Translations under genes and position numbers: made by a program
The notes under the pieces: model-generated
Databases searched by the model: none
What the model saw: the letters and a program-made list of their open reading frames with translations, nothing else
Told to the model about the DNA's origin: nothing
Assembly: GCF_004210305.1 (NCBI RefSeq)
Contig: NZ_SCFB01000005.1
Span: forward strand, 62,001 to 126,000
From: Candidatus Finniella inopinata
GTDB taxonomy: Bacteria > Pseudomonadota > Alphaproteobacteria > Paracaedibacterales > CAIULA01
Reading direction: 5' to 3'
DNA length: 64,000 nucleotides
Shown: positions 9,177 to 16,547 of the stretch, in pieces
Numbering within the stretch: the first letter of the stretch is position 1
Layout of the letters: each line of letters begins with the position of its first letter

Positions 9177-9755
9177 CTACAGAATATTACAGCAGGTCCC
9201 TATGCTTTCTCCAGTGCGCAAGTAATATGAGGTTCCTTCAAATCTTTTTTCAAGGGCTGAACCTGCAAATAAAAGGTTATCTGGAACGGGCGACTCTTCA
9301 TCATCGACCTGGCGAATCATATTGCCTAAGTCCCGAAAGCGGCCTTTAAACTGCTTTTTGTCTATGTCATATCCATCATCATAAGGGCGGGTGACTTTCA
9401 CCAAAAGACTGGCCAGGGTTGGCTGTCCTCTTGAGTGAAGTGTGTCAAAATTCACCTTACGACACCAATATAAATACAGCAGGTCTAACAAATTATCATC
9501 ATTAATGGATTTGTCTTCTATCTTACTTTTTAGAAGCGCGTACCGTTCTTTCTCATTCGAAGGTGTATCATTTTCCTGTTGAAGACTTGAAACTGAGTCT
9601 TCAGAATCCTCCTTCTTTTCCCCACTTCCCATACTTATCAGGGCAAGTGGTACGTCCTGTAGATCTCTGATTGGGGGTATTTCTTGGCGCAGATCGGCTC
9701 CATAACCGATTGAACAGAGGCCAAAAACAAAAACAAGGAAAAAATTTGCGTACAT
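9177..9755 (-). CDS. Exported protein with C-terminal CC-aaX-like box (CCNIL)
   Basis: 192 aa, intact sister of the IS3-interrupted gene. Residues 1-19 (MYANFFLVFVFGLCSIGYG, then AD) form a signal peptide. A linker of about 50 residues leads into the conserved paralog domain (RYALLKSKIEDKSINDDNLLDLL, KVTRPYDDGYDI, FKGRFRDLGNMI). The protein ends Gly-Thr-Cys-Cys-Asn-Ile-Leu. Leu in the last position is the residue preferred by geranylgeranyltransferase I, and an adjacent cysteine resembles a palmitoylation site in eukaryotic Ras-like proteins; both points are analogy only. I recognise no other domain. Confidence 0.75.
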   Translation of the reverse strand: MYANFFLVFVFGLCSIGYGADLRQEIPPIRDLQDVPLALISMGSGEKKEDSEDSVSSLQQENDTPSNEKERYALLKSKIEDKSINDDNLLDLLYLYWCRKVNFDTLHSRGQPTLASLLVKVTRPYDDGYDIDKKQFKGRFRDLGNMIRQVDDEESPVPDNLLFAGSALEKRFEGTSYYLRTGESIGTCCNIL

Positions 9756-9886
9756 GAAAAATCAATTTTTAATTTAATTATAGATTAATTATCGACTATT
9801 TTTTCCAATTTTGTCTATCTTTTCCTAAGCTGTTTTTCCCAGCGGTGCACGTGCCTGACAAAATCAGTCAAAGTGTATAGGTGGTA

Positions 9887-10238
9887 TTACTGCACAATGC
9901 AACAAGATGTTGGTTTATTCGTTGGAGCAGCTGGGGGTTGAGAGGTGGGGGTCATCATTTATCTCAAAAGAAGTGCCAGCTTCCATAGGATACGAAGTTT
10001 TTAAGGGATGGTCTTCATGGAAAATGGGGGGCATGTCTACAAGGACAATCGAGTATGTATTAGGCCATATACTAAGTGTTGCGACTGCACGCGTATTTCC
10101 TGAAGAGGACTCTCTGCAATAGTTTTCGTGATGAATGTCTGTGTGGAAAGTAGGGATCTCTAAGCTTAGATCATCATCTTGCCCATAAACAATAGAACAT
10201 AGGCTGAGGGCTAAAAATAATAGATAAATTTTATGCAT
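9887..10238 (-). pseudogene. Frameshifted exported protein hiding a CCIVQ C-terminus
   Basis: As read, the gene starts at 10238, has the signal peptide KIYLLFLALSLCSIVYG, and stops at 9915 after 107 aa ending SCSNE. Skipping one base near the end continues the frame through SQPPAAPTNKPTSCCIVQ to a TAA at 9887-9889. Its ending then matches the four neighbouring genes. Two runs of five C (on the coding strand; 9947-9951 and 9933-9937) lie exactly where the shift is needed. It could be a mutation, an assembly error, a programmed shift or a phase-variable tract. The central part is otherwise unrecognised. Confidence 0.6.
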
Positions 10239-10310
10239 TACAACTAAGAATTTTTTTTGATTAAAGACTAGAATAAATATAATAAAAATCCAAAATATTC
10301 AACAGAAAAT

Positions 10311-10988
10311 TCAAACAGAAAATTTGTGCCGATTCCCATTAAAAAACGAGTGACCTTGCAACTTTGTTATTTTGCGTAAGCAAAATTCAACCGTTTTAAC
10401 AATATCACTTAGGGCAAGGTTTTGTTCATATTGCTCTGTGCCCATCCAACGATGGCCTAATGTATTCAAACCCCTCAGCTTACCAGTCATGCCCGTTAAC
10501 ACCTGAATTTGATTCGGATAGCCTGAAACCTTTGGATTGATTACGGTCTTCAGTGGGGGGTTAAGAGCCTGTTTCGTGTTTGAAAGCCAAAGATTAAAAT
10601 CAGCGATAATGGGTTCAAGTTGACTTAAAAGCTCATTTTGTCCCTCAATGCTTGAAAAAAAGCAGCCGCACCAATAACTGGCATTTTTTTCATGTTCATC
10701 TGCAAAGGCAGATAATAATGCTACTTTTTCGGTCAGCGTCACAAGAAATGTATCTGAAGGCGAAATAACAGAAACAACTGGCACGTGCCGCAAACCGTCA
10801 TCAAGCTTTACAAGAGACTTTAAGACAAATTCTGCCTGATCGGCGGTAGTAATAATTTTTTGAGTTTGCTCATCGTCGACTTCAATCGAAAAAAGCCCAA
10901 TGCAAGAGTCGGTGGCCCAGGTTGGTGGGGAATGCCAAAAACATAAAATTATTATTAAAACTAAAAAAACACTTGAATGATTTTTCAT
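10311..10988 (-). CDS. Exported hypothetical protein
   Basis: About 225 aa from the ATG at 10988 (MKNHSSVFLVLIIILCFWHSPPTWAT), which gives a clean signal peptide with an A-T-D cleavage region; the longer ORF to 11039 adds an implausible hydrophobic leader. The mature protein is mixed alpha/beta with two cysteines in a YWCGCFF segment. It has no recognisable domain and does not end in a CaaX-like motif (it ends KFSV), so it is not part of the neighbouring array by that criterion. An AT-rich 115-bp region separates it from the divergent gene at 11153. Confidence 0.65.
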   Translation of the reverse strand: MKNHSSVFLVLIIILCFWHSPPTWATDSCIGLFSIEVDDEQTQKIITTADQAEFVLKSLVKLDDGLRHVPVVSVISPSDTFLVTLTEKVALLSAFADEHEKNASYWCGCFFSSIEGQNELLSQLEPIIADFNLWLSNTKQALNPPLKTVINPKVSGYPNQIQVLTGMTGKLRGLNTLGHRWMGTEQYEQNLALSDIVKTVEFCLRKITKLQGHSFFNGNRHKFSV

Positions 10989-11152
10989 GATCGCTAATGT
11001 TAATAATGGCTTTTGAATTACATATATTATATAAAACATGTAAACAAACGGTTAATATCTCTTAAAAATAGATCTTCAATATTTATTTTGTTTATTGATT
11101 TTATTTAATATTTGATATTACAATAAAACTTCCTTTTTAATCAACCACTACT

Positions 11153-11746
11153 ATGAAAAATTCTATGAGTTTGTATTTTCGATTGATCGCCTTGGCTGGC
11201 ATTATGTTGTCCGTTCCGGGTTTGTGTTTTGCCTGTTGGAAAGATGCTGACAGGGATGTAACAAGACTAGCCCCTGTTCAATATAAGGATTTTACGTTTT
11301 TTCCCCAAACCCATCAGTTCGACGGATCATTCTGGTCTGAAGTTAATCAAATGCAAATCGGCTTAAAAATTCATATGGATAATCAGATCACAATTACAAA
11401 TCGTTCTATTGTCACGTCAGCGGAGTGCCTTTTAACAAATGAGGCAGCTAATTGTACGATGATAAGAGAAAAAATAGAGACATTAATCAAACGGCAAGAG
11501 GAACTGGAAGAAAAATTTCAGCAAGTTAGCGATATAAAACTGATTTTAAATGATTTGTTTTACCTGATTACCTTAAACCCTGATCTTTTTGTTGTCTTGG
11601 GTGTGGGGGCAAATTCTTCTGGCATGGGTCCAGACGGTCCATCTTTCTTATTGCCACCTACGTTTGATCAACTGATCAAAAAGTGTAAAAAAAGCAGTCT
11701 GGTCGCAGTCAATATTGACGATTTTAAAAAAAGCCTTTCAGCATGA
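11153..11746 (+). CDS. Exported hypothetical protein with coiled-coil segment
   Basis: 197 aa. Residues 1-25 (MKNSMSLYFRLIALAGIMLSVPGLCFA, then C) form a signal peptide; the site is closer to signal peptidase I than to a good lipobox. The middle contains a predicted helical stretch (IREKIETLIKRQEELEEKFQQVSDIKLIL). No family is recognised. The last codons overlap the next ORF by four bases (atga), suggesting translational coupling or a split gene. It is divergent from the gene ending at 10311. Confidence 0.6.
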   Translation: MKNSMSLYFRLIALAGIMLSVPGLCFACWKDADRDVTRLAPVQYKDFTFFPQTHQFDGSFWSEVNQMQIGLKIHMDNQITITNRSIVTSAECLLTNEAANCTMIREKIETLIKRQEELEEKFQQVSDIKLILNDLFYLITLNPDLFVVLGVGANSSGMGPDGPSFLLPPTFDQLIKKCKKSSLVAVNIDDFKKSLSA

Positions 11747-11955
11747 TGGAATTTTTAAAAGTGACGATAATACAAAGTCAAAACGGGAAGAAAAAGTTAG
11801 ATGAAGATGTTCCTGTGTTTACTCTGCCTCTTGGTTCATACCAAGAATTGGGGGGCTTTTACCAAAGATTGATCACACAAATTTGGTCCTTTCAGCAAGA
11901 GATTAGGGAAAAGAAGGCCTTGAAAGAAAAGAAATCAATTTTTAGTTGTTTTTGA
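11743..11955 (+). CDS. Small hypothetical protein overlapping the upstream gene
   Basis: 70 aa, with its ATG inside the stop of the preceding gene (atga overlap). It has no signal peptide. The C-terminal half is a charged helix (FQQEIREKKALKEKKSIFSCF). It may be a coupled partner of the 197-aa exported protein or the displaced C-terminus of the same gene after a frameshift. I cannot separate these from the sequence. The function is unknown. Confidence 0.4.
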   Translation: MMEFLKVTIIQSQNGKKKLDEDVPVFTLPLGSYQELGGFYQRLITQIWSFQQEIREKKALKEKKSIFSCF

Positions 11956-12136
11956 ACGCAGACAGTTTTCTAACGCTGCACTGCGCGAGACCGGGCATGT
12001 CCTTGTAAATTTGTCGATTAAATAGCGAAGCCCCATATATTTGATATCACTTAGTAAAAATACATGATATTAACCAATAATTAATTTTTATATGTAATAT
12101 TTAATATGCATGTTATTAATTAATGGAGTTATTATT

Positions 12137-13164
12137 ATGGTTTTTTATAAAACAGGACTGGCGCTGGCGCTATTGTTAGCTTCTACGTCCGTTTCTTTTG
12201 CAAGTGTGGAGAAAGAAGCAGATGCATCCCAACAGGCTGCGGCCCCTTTCCACAGATATAATTTAGTTCGGGATGAAGAAAGGCCTCAAACCCTAGCGAA
12301 GCTTGCAAACCTTTCAACTTTGAAAAAAACGCAAACGTTTCTTGAATCTCTCAGGGCATCAACTCCGCCAGCTTCTTACGACATGCGCAGTGTCTTGATC
12401 AACCCTGCGTCTAAACCACCTGTTACTCAGAATGACATCGATACCTCAATTTACCCTGTCTACGATCAAGGTGGCCTTGGATCTTGTACAGCCCAAGTTG
12501 CAGCAGGAGTTTTGCAATACAGACAACTCTTAGACCAGTCATTAAACAGCACAGCACGCCCTTCTTATCCTGTGCCTTCTAAGCTGTTTATCTATTACAA
12601 TACAAGAAGCGCTGCTGGTGATAGTGTAAATCAGGACACAGGTGCCTCTGTGAGTGATGTTGCGTTGGCCGTAACCAATTTGGGTGCACCGCCTGAGACC
12701 CTTTGGCCCTATAGCGACAGTGCGACTGCTAAAATAAACTTTACAATGAAACCAACCGATGCTTGTTACAGTAAGGCATTGGAGAATGTGGCTCGCGGCA
12801 CCAGCGCTGTTAGCATTCCTCGTGGTTCCAATGTGGTGAAGACCTTTCAAGAATTATTGTCTAATAATTGCCCAATTTTGATTGGTGTAGCGATCTATTC
12901 CTCTTTTGAATCGGCTGAAGCAACAAAAACTGGCAAAGTCCCTATACCCAACACTTCTAAAGAAACACTTTTCGGAGGGCACTGCTTAATGGTGGTTGGT
13001 TACAATGACAAGTACGCACCTGGCACATTCACTGTCCGAAACTCTTGGGGGAGTTCTTACACGGTTGGAGATGAACGCAGACCTATTGGTAATAACGGAT
13101 ATTATTATATACCTTATGACTATATCGCAAACCCCAATTTAGCCTTTGACTTCTGGACGATTAC
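12137..13164 (+). pseudogene. N-terminal part of an IS21-split papain-like protease (C1 family)
   Basis: The start at 12137 is preceded by ggagtt and aligns with the intact paralog at 16548; an upstream in-frame ATG at 12110 is less likely. It has a signal peptide (LALALLLASTSVSFAS), a short pro-region (HRYNLVRDEERPQTLAKL) and a complete C1-type catalytic domain. The nucleophile is in QGGLGSCTAQVAAG, the His in FGGHCLMVVGYND and the Asn in FTVRNSWGSSY. The frame runs into an IS21 element after residues FWTIT and stops 40 bases later at 13204. The protease domain might still be made as a truncated product without its CBM20 domain, which lies at 16016-16365. Confidence 0.85.
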
Positions 13165-13320
13165 TGCGTATTCCGGCGAAAATCGAATAGTGATTCCGGT
13201 CTAAACCGAACGGCAATTCCGGCTCAATTCGAATGGTGATTCTGGTCTAATCCGAACGGCAATTCCGGCTCAAATCGAACAGTGATTCTGGTTTAAATCG
13301 AATAACGATTCCAAGACGAA
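13165..13320 (+). repeat. IS21 left terminal multiple repeats
   Basis: About six degenerate units of 22-24 bp follow the left inverted repeat, alternating between forms such as cgaatagtgattccggtc and ccgaacggcaattccggct. IS21-family elements carry such repeats as transposase-binding sites. Confidence 0.8.
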
Positions 13321-13425
13321 GCGATGGCCTTTGACCTCCTGTATCAAGGAGACCTTTGGTTATAAAACGCGTTTTATGAACGCTGTATCCTTTTTTTGTT
13401 CAACAAAACATGAAAGGAACAGCCC

Positions 13426-14976
13426 ATGTCACGGAGTCACATATCAATGAGAAAGATCAGAGAAATCTTACGTTTACGGTACAGCTGTGGATGTAGTTAC
13501 CAGGAGATAGCCAAGAGCATTGGCATTAGCGCGAGTACGGCGGTTGAAGGCGTCAAGAGGGCAAAAGCAGTTAACTTAAGCTGGCCTGTGCCCGACAATC
13601 TAGGCGACGAAGAGTTGGAGATCAAGCTGTATCCGCCTGCTCAAAAAATCAATAAAGAACAACGGGGAGAGATTGATTGCATTTATATTCATAAAGAACT
13701 CAAGTGCAAGCATGTTACGTTACAATTATTATGGAGTGAGTATAAAGAAAAGTACCCCCAAGGGATTAGCTACAGCCAGTTCTGCGACGTTTACCGAGGA
13801 TGGCGTAATTCAACACTTGATGTCTGGATGCACCAGACCCACAAAGCAGGAGAGAGACTTTTTGTGGATTATGCCGGTCAAACGATGTCCGTTGTAACGG
13901 ATACGTCGACAGGGGAAGTCGGTGAAGCACAGATTTTTGTAGCTGCGCTTGGTGCGTCCAGTTTTACCTACGTGGAGGCCACATGGACCCAAACGCTTGC
14001 AGACTGGATCAAGTCTCACGTGAATGCGTTTGAATATTATGGTGGCTGTCCAGAGATTGTTGTGCCAGACAATTTAAAGAGTGGGGTCCATAAGGCGCAT
14101 CTTTACGAACCTGATATCAACCCAACCTATCAAGATATGGCCTCTTATTACGGCGTCGCAATTATTCCAACAAGGTCAAGAAGTCCGAAGGATAAAGCTA
14201 AAGTTGAGAATGCAGTCCAACAAGTCGAGAGACAAATTCTGGCCAAGCTTCGTAACCGTACCTTTTTTAGCTTGAGCGAGTTAAACCAAGCTATTCAGCC
14301 ACTTTTGGATGTCTTAAACCGACGTCCTTTCCAAAAACTGCCAGGATCCCGTTTAAGCCACTTTCAAGACCTTGAGAAACAGGCATTAAAATCCCTTCCA
14401 ACAACTCGGTATGAGTACGCCGAGTGGAAAAAAGTTAAAGCCGGCTTCAACTACCATATTGAGTTAGACAAGCATTTTTACAGTGTTCCCTATGCCTTGG
14501 CAAAGGAATCTCTCTATGTTCGCTATGGACCGACGATTGTTGAAATTTTTTGTCAGAATAAATGTGTCGCGACCCATGTCAGAAGTTATGGTGCCAACGG
14601 ATATACGACAAATACTCTGCACATGCCAAAAGCTCATCAAGCACAGGTGGAATGGACACCCGAACGAATTGTTTCTTGGGCCAAGAAAACGGGGGAAGCA
14701 ACGGCAAAATTGATAGAAGTCATCATGGCTTCACGCGCCCATCCTCAACAGGGGTTTCGCACGTGTCTTGGGATTTTAAGGCTCGGCAAGAGTTACGGTG
14801 AAGACCGTTTAGAGCTGGCTTGTAAAAGGGCTTTAGAGATAGGAGGCCACAGTTACAAAAATGTTGAATCTATTTTGAAGAACAAGATGGATCAACAGTC
14901 TTTATCCTCGTCCTCAGAAGTCAATAGCCTCTCTGATTCTCACGAATATATTCGTGGCCAAAAATACTTTAAATAA
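13426..14976 (+). CDS. istA: IS21-family transposase IstA
   Basis: 516 aa, full length. It has an N-terminal helix-turn-helix (MRKIREILRLRYSCGCSYQEIAKSIGISASTAVEGVKRA), then a DDE integrase core with Asp in ERLFVDYAGQTMSV, Asp in EIVVPDNLKSGV and a Glu in SPKDKAKVENAVQQVERQIL. The C-terminal Mu-transposase-like beta domain includes FHYSVPYAL-type sequence (DKHFYSVPYALAKESLYVRYG). IstA is the catalytic recombinase and is followed 21 bases later by istB. No disruption is visible, so it is probably functional. Confidence 0.95.
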   Translation: MSRSHISMRKIREILRLRYSCGCSYQEIAKSIGISASTAVEGVKRAKAVNLSWPVPDNLGDEELEIKLYPPAQKINKEQRGEIDCIYIHKELKCKHVTLQLLWSEYKEKYPQGISYSQFCDVYRGWRNSTLDVWMHQTHKAGERLFVDYAGQTMSVVTDTSTGEVGEAQIFVAALGASSFTYVEATWTQTLADWIKSHVNAFEYYGGCPEIVVPDNLKSGVHKAHLYEPDINPTYQDMASYYGVAIIPTRSRSPKDKAKVENAVQQVERQILAKLRNRTFFSLSELNQAIQPLLDVLNRRPFQKLPGSRLSHFQDLEKQALKSLPTTRYEYAEWKKVKAGFNYHIELDKHFYSVPYALAKESLYVRYGPTIVEIFCQNKCVATHVRSYGANGYTTNTLHMPKAHQAQVEWTPERIVSWAKKTGEATAKLIEVIMASRAHPQQGFRTCLGILRLGKSYGEDRLELACKRALEIGGHSYKNVESILKNKMDQQSLSSSSEVNSLSDSHEYIRGQKYFK

Positions 14977-14997
14977 TCTAAAAAAGGAGACCCTTTC

Positions 14998-15819
14998 ATG
15001 TTACTGAATCCAATTGTTTACAACCTTCAAAAACTTCGTCTTCATTCTATGGCAAAAGCCTTTAAAGAACAGCTGGAGCAACCAACCATAACGCAGCTGA
15101 GCTTTGAAGAACGTCTTGGCTTGTTGGTTGATACAGAAGTCATCGCCCGGGAAAACAGGCAATTACAGGCACGCTTGCGCAGTGCCAAACTACAGCAGAC
15201 GGCCTGCCTTGAAGATATTGACCATTCATGTCAGCGTAACCTAGACAAATCTTTGTTGGCCACACTTTCTCAATGCCAATGGGTTGCTTCTCATCATAAT
15301 ATTTTGATTGTTGGGCCGTGTGGCACGGGGAAAACATTCTTGGCTTGTGCTCTGGCCCACAAGGCTTGCCTTCAAGGTTATAAAGTTCATTACTGCCGCC
15401 TCAGTCGCTTGCTTAGCGAATTGCAGCTTGGAAAGGGGGATGGGAGTTATGGAAAAAGAATGAGTGAACTTGCTAAAACGGAGGTTTTAATTTTAGATGA
15501 TTTTGGATTGTCTATTCTGACAGATGAGCAACGCCGTGACTTATTGGAGGTTTTGGATGACCGACATGATAAACGCTCTACGATTGTCACCAGTCAGATT
15601 CCTGTCAAACTCTGGCACGAAACCATAGGAAATGAGACGTTAGCGGATGCTATCCTCGATAGGTTGGTTCATAATTCTTATAGGCTTGAAATTAAAGGGG
15701 AATCTATGAGAAAAGTGAGGAGTAAAGAAAAGGATCAGGAAAACACCAAACAAAAAAACATCGAGGGTCCTTTGCATGACACAACGGAAATCACAAACAA
15801 TGAAGGGGTGAAAAAATGA
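14998..15819 (+). CDS. istB: IS21-family helper ATPase IstB
   Basis: 273 aa. It is a DnaC-like AAA+ ATPase that assists IstA. Walker A is GPCGTGKTFLACAL (about 102-115) and Walker B is VLILDDFGLSIL. The N-terminal IstB leader (LHSMAKAFKEQLEQPTITQLSFEERLGLLVDTEV) and the sensor region VTSQIPVKLWHETIGNETLADAILDRLVHNSYRLEIKGESMRK are typical. A purine-rich site (aaaaaggaga) precedes the ATG. The C-terminal 30 residues are a charged, low-complexity tail. Confidence 0.95.
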   Translation: MLLNPIVYNLQKLRLHSMAKAFKEQLEQPTITQLSFEERLGLLVDTEVIARENRQLQARLRSAKLQQTACLEDIDHSCQRNLDKSLLATLSQCQWVASHHNILIVGPCGTGKTFLACALAHKACLQGYKVHYCRLSRLLSELQLGKGDGSYGKRMSELAKTEVLILDDFGLSILTDEQRRDLLEVLDDRHDKRSTIVTSQIPVKLWHETIGNETLADAILDRLVHNSYRLEIKGESMRKVRSKEKDQENTKQKNIEGPLHDTTEITNNEGVKK

Positions 15820-15844
15820 GATAAAATCGGAGAGTTCGCTTCTC

Positions 15845-16015
15845 TTTGATTCGTATTCGAATTAAACCAGAATCCGCGTTCGGATAAAACCGGATTCACC
15901 GTTCGAATTAAACCGGAACGGCCATTCGGATAAAACCAGAATTGCCGTTCGAATTAAACCGGAACGGCCATTCGGATAAAACCAGAATTGCCGTTCGAAT
16001 TCGCCGGAATACGCA
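15845..16015 (-). repeat. IS21 right terminal multiple repeats
   Basis: Roughly seven repeats of 22-24 bp, related in inverted orientation to those at the left end (forms such as cgttcgaattaaaccggaa and cattcggataaaaccaga), ending at the 16-bp inverted repeat. Two 44-bp double units are nearly identical, suggesting local expansion. Confidence 0.8.
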
Positions 16016-16365
16016 CGATTACAAAAGTTGGGTCCGTTGCAAAAGGGACCATTAAATTTTCCGTGAGTGCCACTACAATTTTTGGTCAGAATGTTTACGT
16101 TTCTGGAAATATCCCTCAATTGGGATCTTGGAACTTATCCCAAGCATTGTTACTTTCCCCCGATGCTTATCCAACCTGGAAGGGGACCATCACTGCACCG
16201 TTAGGCACGACAGTAAGTTACAAATATGTGAGAATGTATGGTCCCGTTACCAAATTAGCGCAGCCTGAAGGGCTTAAAGCTGCAAGGGTTCAATGGCTTG
16301 ACGGACCGAATTTGTCTGTTACCCCTTCCGCCAGTGAAAATCCAGTTTCTTATAACTGGAAGTGA
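16016..16365 (+). pseudogene. C-terminal CBM20 part of the IS21-split protease
   Basis: This is the continuation of the gene broken at 13164. With one copy of the 7-bp duplication removed the junction reads FWTIT-KVGSVAKGTIKFSV, matching FWSVGKVGAKKATPVKFSV in the intact paralog. The domain (FGQNVYVSGNIPQLGSWNLSQALLLSPDAYPTWKGTI ... VSYKYV ... VQWLDGPNLS) is a CBM20 starch-binding module. It includes a 10-15 residue insertion relative to the paralog (MYGPVTKLAQPEGLKAA). It has no start signal of its own and is probably not translated. Confidence 0.85.
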
Positions 16366-16383
16366 TGCAAATTATGACTTGAA

Positions 16384-16411
16384 AAGGGGGGCTTGTTGAA
16401 CGGCTCCCCTT
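16384..16411 (+). terminator. Terminator-like hairpin after the split protease gene
   Basis: Stem aaggggggc / gctcccctt with one mismatch and a 10-base loop, directly downstream of the CBM20 stop and upstream of the intact paralog. There is no long T-run, so termination strength is uncertain. Confidence 0.45.
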
Positions 16412-16547
16412 CGCCAAAATCAAATTATTGAATTAAGAATAATTCTTTTTTTATGTGATTTAAAATTTCCAATATTAGTAAACGATTAAGGTTACATATC
16501 TATAATAAAAATGTGAAGTTAATTTTTTATTTATAGGGGTTATTATA

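Larger units (their letters stand above)
13165..16015 (+). mobile_element. Complete IS21-family element (2,851 bp)
   Basis: The ends are a perfect 16-bp inverted repeat: tgcgtattccggcgaa at 13165-13180 and its reverse complement at 16000-16015. Identical 7-bp flanks, cgattac at 13158-13164 and 16016-16022, are the target-site duplication, within the 4-8 bp known for IS21. The element carries istA and istB in the usual order plus multiple terminal repeats at each end. Removing the element and one flank joins two halves of a protease-CBM20 gene in frame, so both boundaries are exact. Confidence 0.97.

Noticed and set aside
10311..10988. Sixth member of the CaaX-like cluster
   Set aside because: Same strand and exported, but it ends KFSV with no cysteine near the C-terminus.
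13165..13320. CRISPR-like array from the regular short repeats
   Set aside because: The units are contiguous and degenerate, without unique spacers, and they occur at both ends of an IS21 element; they are transposase-binding terminal repeats.
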